From Zygaena filipendulae (lineage: Eukaryota > Arthropoda > Insecta > Lepidoptera > Zygaenidae): a DNA stretch of 64,000 nucleotides. Location of the stretch: the NCBI GenBank assembly GCA_907165275.2, contig OU015678.1, forward strand, positions 1,364,001 to 1,428,000, given 5' to 3'. Under the pieces are notes generated by a model that had not been told where the DNA came from, searched no databases, and worked only from the letters and a program-made list of their open reading frames with translations. A program made the translations under genes and the position numbers. Shown here piece by piece: positions 51,201-59,493 of this stretch (the first letter of the stretch is position 1; every line of letters begins with the position of its first letter).

Positions 51201-54200
51201 ATGTTAAAAATATTTTAAAATCTGTGATATTCAAAACCCTTTTTTTTGACGTATCCAACACAATAAAAGAAAAAAGACAATCTTTATTCCTCTAATTAAA
51301 ATGACGAAAGAGTTTTTTTGGCGGAAATCAAAGATGGCTGTTCGGTCATATTATTTTCATGTCGATAAAAAAATGTTTAAAAATGGATTTTGTCGTGTTA
51401 TAAGGTGCTGTATTGGACAATAGTTTTCGCAGTGACGGATTTTTAAGCGCTCGGGAAGATATATAATATGACATTTCGAGCTGATTTCTTCGGTTTCCTC
51501 CAAGAGCTCCGAGAAAGTTCTCGCGAGCTATAGTACCGTGGCTTGCAATTTCAAACCGTACAATGAGGCATTTCAATAGAAAATACATTGATCTAATTAA
51601 TTTTACTTGAAACTGGCTAAATGCATTATACGAGAAAGTCCATAAATAAGAAGAAAGAAAGATTAAAAGAAAGACATTTTGTTTACCCGGTGACCTCTAG
51701 GCTCGGGGCGCGGGGAGTTGCACGTGCTAGAGTGATAGTTGGATATAGAAAAGCGATAGCGTGTTAACCCACACTGGAGAAATTTTGAGTAAATCGTGTT
51801 TTGAAAATTATAACGCCATTTTGTGTCAACCTTTTTTTTTAACGTTCAACATTTTGTTGGTGTTTAAAGAATGTTATAAGGTGACAAGTGACACATAATG
51901 GGGATGTGGACTACTTTTGAAAATCAAAATTCTAATTAGTCCGTCAGTTAGAAAATAACAAAAAACAATAGACACGTATTTTTTGCTTCTTCAAATAAAT
52001 TAAATTATACAGAGATAAAGCGCATTAAAGTTTAGGGTGGGGGGGGTCGTGACGTCACTAACCGCTAAAACCGCCATACAAACTGTCAGAATAGCGACGT
52101 CACGCGAAATTTCAACTCAATGTATCGCCGTTATTTTTTGATTACGTAAAAAAATAAAAAATACGTGTCCAATATTTTTTAATAGTCTACAAGACGGACT
52201 AAAAAGAATTACCGCCGCACTCAGAGTCGATTTAATGGTTACTTAACGGATTTTAAGTAAGGATTAAAAAAAATTCACTCTCAGAGACAGTTAATCCTCC
52301 ATTAATCACGTTTAATGAGGATTAACTTTAAGTGGCGGCTGACCCTTACTTAAGACTTAATTGGAGATTTTTGACATTTAAAAGTAAGGTTATGTTTGTT
52401 TTTGTTGTTAAAATTTCAAAACCAAAGTTGGATTTTTTAAACTTTTAGGGCGTCGATCACGTCACAGTAATTAGCAAAGCATGTCTGACCTAGAAGATTT
52501 TATTGAGTTTACGAATTGCTGGACTTCCAGGTGTCATGTGCTACACATATTAAAATAAGAAGTCCTGGTGGAATATCATAGAAGAGGATTGTTTTCTTTT
52601 AATGTTCAGGCAGTAACAGGCCCGAATTTGGATTTTTTAAAGTTGTAGCTCGATGGCCTAGCGGAACTCATGATAGTTTTATTCATTATAGTAGTGCACT
52701 AAAATAGCTGTCAGGTGTATTGCAAGGTATACTGCTCGGTGAGTGATTATGTAGTAGGTAAATGATGTGCATTTAACACCATTCTTGTCCTAATTCAAAC
52801 AGTCAAGAAAAGTACAATAAAAGCCATATCAGTAATCAAAACGAAAAATACTGTTGAGAGTTTTTAGTATTTGGAAAAGGAAGTTTCCATATCTTCAAGT
52901 GAGTATGAGTATCAAATTAGACACAGTTGTGGCTGTAATTTGTGTGTGTGCTACATTTCACAATATCTCATTACCATTAGATGAACTCCTGCTTTATACT
53001 GACAATAGATCACTATTGCGATTGTGATTCTGATCATATTATATCCGGTACCTAACATAAATGATATACATAAGAAAATCCCAATAGTAATGGTTCTTGT
53101 TCAGGCAATCCATAGTTGAGAGATTTTTTAGAGATAACTAGTTAGGTATAGATAACTTTTTATGAATAACTAGCTGTGCCCCACGGTTTTACTCCACATG
53201 AGTTTCGGAATCCCCGCAGGAACGATTTTCTTTTAAAATAGTTTTATTCTTCGTTATAACATCAGCTATTTGCCTGAAAGTCCCGTTAAAATCGGTCTAG
53301 CTGTTTTAGACAGAACAAACAGACAGACGGTTTCACCCGCGGTAATTTCAGAGTTACCGAAGGGAATTCCGGGATAAAAAGTACCCTATGTCCTTCTCTG
53401 TACCTGACCCTGACAACGTGCATGCCAAATTTCATCTAAATCCGTTCAGCCGTTTTTGCGTGATTGAGTAACAAACATCCAAACATCTAAACATCCAAAC
53501 ATCCACACTTTCACATTTATAATATTAGTAGGATTATATTATACTTTCATATGCATTGAGTGAAAAACTGTTAATTTGGAATCACAAACAGACACTTCAA
53601 TTTTATTTATATGTATAAATTTATAGATTAAAAACCATAAAATAATAAAAAAAGAATTGGTTATACTCAGATTTTGTTTGTTATTTGTTTTTTTAAGGTG
53701 TAATAACAATTTTTACTTACAGAGTGGTTGCACCTTGGAATGGGCTACCGAAAGAAGTCTTGGCACCTTACAATTATTATTTGAAAACAGACTGGACAAA
53801 TATTAGAATCAAAAGATAGAAAAATAGTAATGTATAACTGGATACAGGCACCTATCAGCTGCTTGAACTACCTGCCTGAATTTTAAATAAATAAAATAAA
53901 ACTAGTTCATTTAAAATAAATAATTTTATTATTGTAATTCTAGTTTTTTTTTAATTCAGCTAGCTCTAGTTTTGCCATCTACAATAGCTTAATTTTTTTC
54001 TTCCTCAAACTCAGCAGCTCTCTCAGCAGCTTGTTTTAATGTCTCCAACTAAAAAAATACACTCATTAGAACTACATATTTTAGAATACATATTATAACA
54101 CACATTAGCTGTGCCCTGCGATTCCACCCGTTTGAGTTTCTGAATTTCCGCAAGAACTCCAAAGTAGCATAATTTACACCTTATAACATCATTTAATTGT

Positions 54201-57200
54201 CAGAGAAAGTCCCGTTCAAATAGGTTCAACCGTTTCAGAGATTCACCTGTGGAAATCTCAAAGATCCCACAGGAATTCCCAGATAAAAAGTACCCTATGT
54301 TTTTCTCTGTACCGGTGAAAATGTGTATGCAAAATTTCATGTTGATCGGTTAAGCCATTAAGGTGTGAAAACGTAACAAATAAACAAACTTTTATAATAA
54401 AAGGATTTCAATTACAACTTGGTATTTTGCCCAGCCCTGTTGAGTTGTTATTGAATGTTACCTTTTCTATTATGCTTATTATGCTTCGGTTGAGGTGGTG
54501 GATTTGATGGTCCACCTCTAGTTTTTAAAAGATAGCCTTGCTTTTACGGGCTATAGCCTTAAGGTTATCCCATGCTCTTTTTAATGTAGTTACATCACGC
54601 TGCAAGTAAAAAAAATATAATTAGTTCTAGTTATATTAACAAAAAGTGTATACAAGCAATAACTAGAATACAAGTATATACAAGTAATACAATACCTTGT
54701 ATACAAGTGCATTACTATTGAACTCGTCAGTGACTGAAATCCAGGCCATTTTTTCTTTAAAACTGACTTTCCGTCGATCAGTTTTTATTCAATTATCGAT
54801 GTTTAATTAATGTGCAAATAAAAATTTTTCGTCCGGGGTAAAGTTTGCAACTCATTTGCTTTGTGTTTTATTTTGCTCCTGAAATATAAAGAAAACCATA
54901 TAAATACATGCCTAACATATTTTTATCTTTTAACAATATGAAACCAATAATAATTACTTAATACTCACCATTTTTTATACAATAATTTCAAATTATTATT
55001 ATATAACTAAAGACGAATTCTCCTTCTTCTACTTCAAGCGCTCTCCACATTCGCGCGTAGTTCGCGCGCGAAGCCGCGAAACACCCGCGAACTATAAGTG
55101 TAGAATCATGGTTCGCGGGTGTTTCGCGGCTTGGCGCGCGGTTCGCGCGCGAATGTGGACAGACCTTTAATAGTGGCGGCTATTCCAATTTGAAAAATTT
55201 CGCGGACTGATTTGACGTAGGTAATTGAAAAATGAAAATGGCGGCGTTCAATGTTGTCATATCACAAAAGTCATGGCATTCACGATTTAATTTTATTGAA
55301 ATCAATTATTATTTCCGATTAAAGTAATAGTAAATTAACGCAATTAATTATTTCTAAAGAAAAATAATAACTTCACCTCATAAAAACTACAAAAACAAAA
55401 GTATCATTTCCATGAGTTTATGCATGTGGCAATGTCGCACTTTATCGATACGCATTTCGATAGGGTGCACCGCCCTATGCTTACATATAGTTGTCAATCT
55501 ACTAATCAACATTAAATTTTTGTCTCTGGGAGCTACGGCGATTTAATTGTCACTAGAGGTTTTAAGTAGCATTAGTTATGGGCCGATTAACGTTATTTTA
55601 ATGAACGACTCTGAGTGCGGCGGTTAGTCAACATGCCCATTAAAATACGTTCTATAACAGCTGATGTGGGTTGATATGTTATTGTTAGTTCGGTTAATAC
55701 AGGACCCGTCACTGTGACCGTCAACATTCCTCGCCCGTAACGCGCGTCCCAAAAACACAGTCCCAAACGCTCGGTGTGCTAAAATATTAGAAACTAGTAT
55801 CACTAACAACGGATATGCTCATGATGATCGGTTGAGCCGTTAGGGCACGGAAACGTAACAAAACAAACAAACTCGCATTTTGCGTTTATGCATATATTAC
55901 ATGGATCAATATTCTGTACTAGCTGTTCCCAGCAGTTTCACCTGCGTTAATTTCGGAGTTCCCGCGGGAATTCCGCTATAAAAAGTACCCTATGTCCTTC
56001 TCTGTACCCCTGACGACGTGTACACAAAATTTCGTGGCAATCAGTTGAGCTCTCAAGCCGTGAATGCATTAACAAACAAACTAACTTTCGCATTTATAAT
56101 ATTAAGTAAGGATACACGTTGGAAATGTGTTTCTCTCTGAAGTGAGACTTCTTCGAGGTAGGCACAGTTTTTGTGGCGCGTTAGCCGTTATCTTGCCGCG
56201 ACGTGTCACGGTCATAGAGAATAAGAGTCCCCCCATTGTTCCGGTGTGCAGTGCGGCGAGCGCGCGCGCCGCCCCCGGGCCCTCGTGAGGCGCGCCCCCC
56301 GCCCCCCCTGGCCCCAGGTACGTAGGGGGCGCCCACCCCCGCACACGCTGATCGCAATCCACATAATATCATATCATTCATTAATTCATTATAAACACGC
56401 GTCGCGACGCAGGCAATTCAGGCAATTTACTAATGGTGTCATCAGTAGACCGACAATTTGTATAATTCTTCCGGTTGTTTAGTATAGCTTCGCCAGTTAG
56501 GCAATTTATGTCGGTAATTCGGTAATTCGGTCGGTTTAAAAATTCCTTGCCAAGCGGGCAATATGTATAATTCGTCTGGTTTTTTTAAAATAGCGTTGCC
56601 CGTCAGGCAATATGTATAATTCGTCCGGTTTTTTAAAATAGCGTTGTCCGTCAAGCAATTTATATAATAAAAATGAATCGTCAAATGTGTTGGTAAGCGC
56701 GACTGCACCAAATTGGAAAATTGATTTTTTTTTCGAGTTCGTTATTGTCAGGACAAGGTTTATATAAAAGAATTTTGGAGTTCCTGCGGGATTTCCGAAA
56801 CTCACGCGGGTGAATCTCCGAAACGGTTGGACCGATATTGACGGGATTCACTGCTAATTAGCTGTTGTTATATGGAATACATTAGGCTACTTTGGAGTTC
56901 CTGCGGGAATTCCGCAACTCACGCGTGTGAAACCGCGGGGCACAGCTATTAAGTATCATCTGACGTTCCGCTTAAAAGGACGTTGCCTGTCGGTTAATTT
57001 GTTAAAATTTCCGGAGTATAAAATACGTCGTCAGTTAATTAAGTTTTAAAATAACATTGCCAGTCAGGCGTTTTCTATAACTCATCCGGTTTACAAATTC
57101 AAATTAATTTGTTGTAAACATAAGTACAGAGTTCTTAATTGACATAATTAGGTCCACCATGTTTTGCCTACTAAAAAGATTTACAACATAACTATCAAAA

Positions 57201-58577
57201 AATATTATTATTTAACAATAGTAATAAACAATGAATTATAGCAAATTAACAACATTACATTACAACATTAACAACAATTATACAACGTGTTAATGAATTA
57301 ACTGAAAACTAGAAAGTAGTTTGCTCAGAATCAACTAGCGAATCGAACGCACTATGTTTTAATATAGGTCATATATTTTCATTTTTATCAACCCATATCT
57401 AAATTATTTATAATACAATATTTGGCGCGTACGCCGCCCGCAGCGAAAAAAATCGAACCGGTAGGCGCGGGCGTAGCGCTTGGAATTTCGTAGATAGGTC
57501 ACCTCCAAACTAATGTTGAATAACTTTTAAAGTATGATTTTTTTCGACATATAATGTATTCTAATCATATTATTATTATTTTTTTTAAATGGGGTGTATC
57601 AGGTTTTCAGTTAATTCATTAACACGTTGTATATTATCATCTATAAAAATATTATAAAGAGGTAAAGTTTGTGAGTTTGTGACGTTGTAGTTGACGATCA
57701 TTGGATCTACTGAAGCGATTTGATTTTTTTTTTCGTTCACTTATAGGAAACTACGGTAGTCCTGAGTGACATAGGGTACTTTTATCCCGGAATTCCCGCG
57801 GGACCTCCCAAAATTACCACCGGTGAAACAGCTAGTTAAATAATAAAACTAAATATTAACCTGTGCCTTGTGAAAGTGGAGCCAAGTTCAATATTAAGCA
57901 TGGGCTTGGCTGTCGACTTGGCCGCTAAAATGGACCAAGTTCTGTAGATACGTTATCCTGAAATTTATTTAAAGGAGCTTAGGGACCATCCATAAAGCAC
58001 GTCACACGTTAAGGGAGGGACGGGGGTCGTGTGACAAGGGGTGGAAGGGGGGCCTAAGTATCGTGACGTCACCTTTCAACATCTCAGGTACACATCTAAG
58101 TATTAAAATGCCAAATTTGAACCATCAACGAAAAACATCTGTGGGAGTATGAGGTTCAAATTGTTTTGGTGGCGAATTAAAGTTAAAATTGCTTTGTCGG
58201 AACTGCTGTTTTACTTTAATAATTTATATTGTTAAATTACAAAATATGTGACGTCACAGTAGGGGGGGGGGGGGGGGGGCTTATAAATCTGACCAACTGT
58301 GACAAGGGGTAGGGGTACATTATTGTTACGTACTATGGATGACCCTTTATTACTATTATTATTATCTTCTTTTTTCCTTAACAGATGCATCCAGTCGCTG
58401 ACGCCGAGCGCCGTCCCGGACGCGGGCGACGCGCGCTCCCGCGCCCCCAAGCGGCTGCTGAGGCCGCGCCCCGCCGCCCCCGCCGCCCCCGCCGCCCCCG
58501 CCGCGCCCGCCGCGCCCGCCGCCCGCAGCGCCGACCGCCGGAGGCAGAAGAAGACATACAACACCCTGTACACGTAA
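36240..58577 (+). CDS. wee1: Wee1 mitosis-inhibitory protein kinase, complete, 11 exons
   Basis: Exons: 36240..36487, 41672..41787, 42553..42696, 43452..43549, 44562..44779, 45618..45764, 47243..47400, 48732..48857, 49344..49471, 50017..50192, 58385..58577. Phases match and the sum is 1752 nt (583 residues plus TAA). The N-terminal third is rich in SP/TP sites and contains [15 protein letters not shown] and NINPFTPDG, typical of Wee1. The kinase domain spans about 209-485: GRGHFG loop 220-225, Lys242, Glu260, [10 protein letters not shown] with Asp335 and Asn340, DLG at 378-380 in IGDLGHVT, and the Wee1-specific [14 protein letters not shown] basic helical tail ([19 protein letters not shown]) and an Ala/Pro-rich last exon follow. 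Wee1 phosphorylates the inhibitory tyrosine of Cdk1 in the nucleus and delays mitosis. All catalytic residues are intact. Confidence 0.96.
37650..37842 (+). mobile_element. Helitron-like element in wee1 intron 1
   Basis: It has TTTACTCAATCACGCAAATA, ATGCACGTTGTCAGGGGTAC, TATCCCGGAATTCCTGCGGG and ends CAGGGCACCGCTAG followed by T; the 5' TC end has decayed. Confidence 0.6.
38030..38215 (+). mobile_element. Helitron-like element in wee1 intron 1
   Basis: It starts around CTTACTATTATAAATGCGAA and ends AACTGCAGGGAACAGCTAG. An internal duplication (GCAGGTGGCAGGTG) lies in the 3' hairpin. Confidence 0.6.
38700..39310. mobile_element. cluster of three Helitron-like elements
   Basis: A reversed copy starts with CTAGCTGCGCCCCGCGGTG at 38701. 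A forward copy about 38885..39143 ends GAAATCGCGGGGGACAGCTAG. A reversed fragment 39150..39310 has GTACCCCTGACAATGTG. The CCCGCGGG palindromes are present in each. Confidence 0.55.
39767..39997 (-). mobile_element. Helitron-like element, reverse, nearly full length
   Basis: It starts CTAGTTGTGCCCCGCGGTTT and ends TAATATTAGTAGGA followed by T, the reverse of the TCCTACTAATATT start. A (CATC)n stretch at 39927..39950 lies inside. Confidence 0.7.
40235..40564 (+). mobile_element. AGTCCGTC-family MITE in wee1 intron 1
   Basis: Ends ATAGGGATGTGGACTACTTT and AGTCCACATGCCCAT, two exact TGACGTCA sites and GATTACGTAAAA. The rest of the intron (36488..37370, 40565..41400) shows no further structure to me. 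Confidence 0.8.
41410..41625. mobile_element. Helitron-like fragments upstream of wee1 exon 2
   Basis: GTTCCCGCGGTTTCACAAGC and CGGTCCGTACGTTTCGGAG are from one subfamily. The end GTAAAACCGCGGGCGACATCTAG at 41600..41622 lies about 50 bp before the exon 2 acceptor. Confidence 0.5.
41827..41971. mobile_element. foldback element, arms of about 65 bp, in wee1 intron 2
   Basis: CCACAGTCTCGGCGGCGGCG at the left is complementary to the right end CGCCGCCGAGACTGTGG. Both arms continue through AAAACAAATGGTA and AAGTCGG to a loop of about 12 bp. (GGC)n differs in length between the arms. Confidence 0.8.
41977..42247. mobile_element. second foldback element in wee1 intron 2
   Basis: The left arm includes GAGTGACTAATCCTAGTGAA and ACAGACATATT; the right arm includes ATATGTCTGTTCACTAGGAT and TAGTCACTCG. 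The inner parts CTATCGCAGCTGGCCACACT and AGTGTGACCAGCTAAGATAG are also complementary. It stands 5 bp after the first foldback. Confidence 0.8.
42404..42525 (-). mobile_element. tRNA-derived SINE head
   Basis: On the minus strand it reads CTTGGTGCATTAGGTCACC (A-box-like), then CCGCTAATCAAGAGGTTCCG and GGTTCGATTCCC (B box). Same family as 19296..19405. It ends about 27 bp before wee1 exon 3. Confidence 0.65.
42733..42915 (+). mobile_element. Helitron-like element (GCGCGG family), incomplete
   Basis: Reverse complement of the copy at 59494..59747, with AAATGCTTTGTCCTGAATGA and GCTGATCGTAGAGACCTGC, cut off after AAAAGGGGTTGCAAAG. Confidence 0.55.
43569..43894 (+). mobile_element. AGTCCGTC-family MITE in wee1 intron 4
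   Basis: Ends ATAGGGATGTTGACTACT and TTAGTCAACATGCCCAT. The matching T/A change in both ends (TTGACT and AGTCAA) is compensatory. Two TGACGTCA sites. It begins 20 bp after the donor of exon 4. Confidence 0.8.
43943..44103 (+). mobile_element. AGTCCGTC-family MITE, 3'-truncated
   Basis: The left half of the family from ATGGGAATTTTGACGACTTT to CTCGTGACGTCACTCAAG; the rest is lost. It follows the previous copy by under 50 bp. Confidence 0.7.
44562..44779 (+). CDS. wee1: wee1 exon 5: start of kinase domain (ATP-binding lobe)
   Basis: It encodes [40 protein letters not shown] and the alpha-C helix with [10 protein letters not shown]. The glycine loop, catalytic lysine (242) and its Glu260 partner are all present. 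The acceptor GGCGCAG|GAG is phase 0; the donor CAG|GTACGG leads straight into a G-rich minisatellite. Confidence 0.9.
44783..45240. repeat. G-rich minisatellite (GGGGATGGTGGGAGAGTTGT) in wee1 intron 5
   Basis: Tandem G-rich words start 3 bp after the exon 5 donor and fade towards 45370. A 50-bp non-repeat island at about 45017..45070 interrupts them. Confidence 0.85.
45810..47135. mobile_element. mobile-element remnants in wee1 intron 6
   Basis: 45810..45975 is a reversed Helitron-like fragment (GGAGTTCCCGCGGGAAGTCC). 46350..46640 is a forward one ending GCGCGGCACAGCTAC. 46735..47135 holds several AGTATCGATA/TATCGATACT words that can pair with each other, probably a palindromic MITE. No exon is seen. 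Confidence 0.5.
47243..47400 (+). CDS. wee1: wee1 exon 7: catalytic loop
   Basis: It encodes [18 protein letters not shown], where HMD replaces the usual HRD as in other Wee1 kinases, then an acidic insert ([15 protein letters not shown]) and YKIG. The acidic insert between the catalytic loop and DLG is a known place of length variation in Wee1. Confidence 0.9.
47440..48160. repeat. 117-bp minisatellite in wee1 intron 7
   Basis: About five to six copies of a 117-bp pyrimidine-rich unit (CCAATCCTCAAGTTCCCCCT ... CCAAAACCCCAGTTCCC). Shorter CAAGGTCCC words start right after the exon 7 donor at 47401 and continue to 48300. The period is 39 codons, which gives long false frames. Confidence 0.92.
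48732..48857 (+). CDS. wee1: wee1 exon 8: DLG motif and activation segment
   Basis: It encodes [40 protein letters not shown] and F. DLG instead of DFG and the EEGD-R-YLP-EVL signature are diagnostic of Wee1 rather than Myt1 or other kinases. Confidence 0.93.
48870..49115 (+). mobile_element. AGTCCGTC-family MITE, divergent subfamily, in wee1 intron 8
   Basis: It has CCGTCAGTTAGATACGTATT, CGTGACGTCATAACTAAGC and GTGTGACGTCACACGG. It begins about 15 bp after the exon 8 donor. A reversed Helitron-like piece (49173..49290) and (GT)n follow up to the exon 9 acceptor. Confidence 0.6.
49452..49905. repeat. 21-bp minisatellite copying the wee1 exon 9/intron 9 boundary
   Basis: The unit is TACTCAAGGTCAGTACGCCT plus one base. 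The true junction reads CTGCTCAAG|GTCAGTACGCCTCT, so nearly every copy contains a donor-like AAG|GTCAGT. About twenty imperfect copies fill most of the intron. Confidence 0.95.
50606..50924. mobile_element. MITE with AGGGTATGTTCCGTTATTAC ends
   Basis: The left end is mirrored by CAGTAATAACGGATCGTACCCT at the right. TATGACGTCATAATC and ATTGACGTCACACC are inside. About 319 bp. Confidence 0.7.
51898..52211 (+). mobile_element. AGTCCGTC-family MITE, left part (right part 55624..55640)
   Basis: The copy runs normally from ATGGGGATGTGGACTACTTT to GACGGACTAAAAAGAATTA, then is interrupted by a 3.4 kb transposon and resumes at 55624 as TTAGTCAACATGCCCAT. TTA is present on both sides of the insertion. 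Confidence 0.85.
52481..53141 (+). pseudogene. HARBI1-like (PIF/Harbinger) transposase, frameshifted
   Basis: Fragments in order: [10 protein letters not shown] at the start; [18 protein letters not shown]; after a shift, [20 protein letters not shown]; after another shift, [25 protein letters not shown]; and [16 protein letters not shown]. These correspond to the HARBI1 blocks VQ-CD-, VARWPGSTHDS, VER-FG-KRRF and LHN. The Asp expected in the first DDE block is Gly here (VQAVTG), so it is dead by both frameshift and active-site loss. Confidence 0.75.
53330..53534 (-). mobile_element. Helitron-like element nested in the Harbinger transposon
   Basis: GGTTTCACCCGCGGTAATTTC at the left and TTTATAATATTAGTAGGA at the right give the reversed family order. 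Just upstream (53170..53325) is a fragment of another subfamily (CTAGCTGTGCCCCACGG). Confidence 0.65.
53718..53895 (+). mobile_element. possible LINE 3' end (short)
   Basis: The plus strand reads [13 protein letters not shown] followed by YYLKTDW, which resembles the WNxLPxEVV...FKxxLD tail of some LINE ORF2 proteins, then an A-rich AAATAAATAAAATAAAA end. Too short to be sure. Confidence 0.4.
53989..54749 (-). pseudogene. Myb/SANT-like protein of the Harbinger element, remnants
   Basis: Read from 54749 down: [39 protein letters not shown]; after a shift or stop, [16 protein letters not shown]; and a last piece ending [20 protein letters not shown]. WxxI..EFN, LK--WDNLK--ARK and TGGGP-like blocks are typical of insect Myb/SANT-like DNA-binding proteins, the accessory protein of Harbinger elements. 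Interrupted by stops and a nested insertion (54105..54400). Confidence 0.55.
55044..55159. mobile_element. 116-bp GC-rich hairpin element inside the Harbinger transposon
   Basis: Arms of about 49 bp (TCCACATTCGCGCG... to ...CGCGCGAATGTGGA) enclose an 18-bp loop; the stem includes CGCGAAACACCCGCGAAC. It could be a separate small MITE or a structural part of the element. Confidence 0.75.
55692..56233. mobile_element. GGGCCC-family MITE split by a Helitron-like insertion
   Basis: The left part 55692..55802 (AGGACCCGTCACTGTGACCG to ATTAGAAACTAGTAT) and right part 56113..56233 (to GTCACGGTCATAGAGAATAA) belong to one copy. Between them about 55803..56112 is Helitron-like sequence, mostly a reversed copy starting CTAGCTGTTCCCAGCAG at 55919. 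Confidence 0.6.
56252..56317 (+). other. wee1: exon-like segment in wee1 intron 10 (candidate poison or alternative exon)
   Basis: A 66-bp segment of about 90 percent GC is bordered by GTGTGCAG and CAG|GTACGT, good acceptor and donor sites, inside otherwise AT-rich DNA. Read in the phase left by exon 10 it hits TGA after 12 codons; read in phase 0 it is fully open (22 codons). Length divisible by three. No homology is recognised. It may be a stop-containing regulatory exon, a relic, or chance. Confidence 0.35.
57281..57631 (+). mobile_element. MITE with TACAACGTG ends, copy 3
   Basis: 351 bp, inverted ends intact, TA on both sides (57279..57280 and 57632..57633). It is the uninterrupted reference copy for the family. 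Confidence 0.8.
57972..58348. mobile_element. element with GGGACCATCCATA / TATGGATGACCC ends
   Basis: The left end GGGACCATCCATAAAGCACG and right end GTTACGTACTATGGATGACCC are inverted. Inside are GTGACGTCACC, GTGACGTCACAG and a run of 19 G at 58262..58280. It stops about 36 bp before the wee1 exon 11 acceptor. Confidence 0.65.
58385..58577 (+). CDS. wee1: wee1 last exon with Ala-Ala-Pro tract
   Basis: After a CCTTAACAG acceptor this exon encodes [20 protein letters not shown], a [15 protein letters not shown] tract and [17 protein letters not shown]. The tract is built of near-identical GCCCCCGCC units, so it is likely polymorphic in length. The basic end with a short hydroxylated tail resembles the Wee1 C terminus. 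Confidence 0.85.
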
Positions 58578-59315
58578 ACATAACACACTGGCCGCTAAAC
58601 AGTTAGTAAACGTATTCGTCAATTTAAAAAAAATAAACTCAGTACTGGCCGCAACAGTGTTCGTAAATAAAAAAAAAATAAATAAAAAAAAGAACAATTT
58701 AAATTACCCGAATCGAGATCGCAGCTCGCGTGTACAAAGGATGTGTAATCAGCCAGCATTATAAAAATAAATAAATAAATAAATTATAAATATGTGATCA
58801 CTTTTTAAAAGCGTTAAATCTTAGCTTTAAAAAGTTCAGATCGACAGAAATGTTAACATTAAATTTAATTACTCACTGTACAGCGGATCTTTCCGGTCGA
58901 TATTGCATTCTATGTGTACATCATGAACGTAAACGTACTACTGGCCGCAACAGTTAGTTATCTGTGACGTAGTCGTCAATTAAAAAAAAAAAAAAAACAA
59001 TTTTAAATTACCCGAATCGAGATCGCAGCTCATGTGTATAATCGGCCAGCATCAAAAATATGTGTTCAGTTTTGACTTAGCCGTTCTCGCTCTCTCTAAT
59101 CGCAATAGCTATAAAGTGCAGACTGACAGAAGTAAAAAAGTTACATTAGTGACTGTACAGCGGATCTTTTCGCTCGGTATTGCATTCTATGTTTATATCA
59201 TGGACGTAAACTTACTACTGGCCGCAACAAGTTGCCTGCGACGTATTCGTCAGTAAAAAAAAAAAACAACAATTTAAGTTACCCGAATCGAGATGAAAGC
59301 TCACGTATACACAGG
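58571..59315. repeat. wee1 3' UTR segment in three diverged tandem copies
   Basis: The block ACTGGCCGCAACAGT ... GTCAATTAAAAAAAA ... TTACCCGAATCGAGATCGC, which includes the end of the wee1 message, recurs starting near 58571, 58925 and 59203. CGTAAAC precedes GGCCGC in each. The unit is about 280 to 350 bp. Confidence 0.7.
58632..58637 (+). terminator. candidate wee1 polyadenylation signal AATAAA
   Basis: First AATAAA after the wee1 stop (58577), 55 bp downstream. Others follow at about 58677 and 58767, so the real site is uncertain. Confidence 0.45.
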
Positions 59316-59493
59316 GTGTCCCGTAAATCGACGTCAAGCCAGAACCAGGTCATAACAGCTGTTGACAGAAAATATAAAATAATTATGAAATCTTCATTGG
59401 CAAAACGTAATATTTTCTTTCGAAGATTCACTCGCGTAAGTTTTGGAAGTCCCGCGGGAACTCCAAACTTCTTTGATAAAAATATACATATAA

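Larger units (their letters stand above)
52212..55623. mobile_element. PIF/Harbinger DNA transposon, 3412 bp, inserted in a MITE
   Basis: Perfect 18-bp inverted ends CCGCCGCACTCAGAGTCG flank the element, with the TTA target duplication typical of PIF/Harbinger. Internal similarity of the ends goes further (TTTAATGG / TTTTAATGA). It carries a broken transposase on the plus strand (52481..53141) and remnants of a Myb/SANT-like gene on the minus strand (53989..54749), the usual two-gene layout of this superfamily. Secondary insertions lie between them. Confidence 0.85.
50193..58384. other. wee1 intron 10, 8.2 kb, mostly nested mobile elements
   Basis: Contents in order: a CGCCC-rich stretch at the donor; a hairpin of GGCATCGCAAAAA words (50255..50345); a MITE 50606..50924; a Helitron-like fragment 50925..51085; an AGTCCGTC MITE split by a Harbinger element (51898..55640); a split GGGCCC MITE with a nested Helitron-like copy (55692..56233); an exon-like segment 56252..56317; Helitron-like pieces around 56780..56950; a TACAACGTG MITE 57281..57631; and a GGACCATCCATA element ending just before exon 11. 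In 51090..51897 I see nothing. Confidence 0.7.

Noticed and set aside
56102..56482. Frames of 66 to 86 codons around the GC island in wee1 intron 10
   Set aside because: They extend into MITE and AT-rich DNA on both sides; only the 66-bp splice-bordered segment is worth noting.
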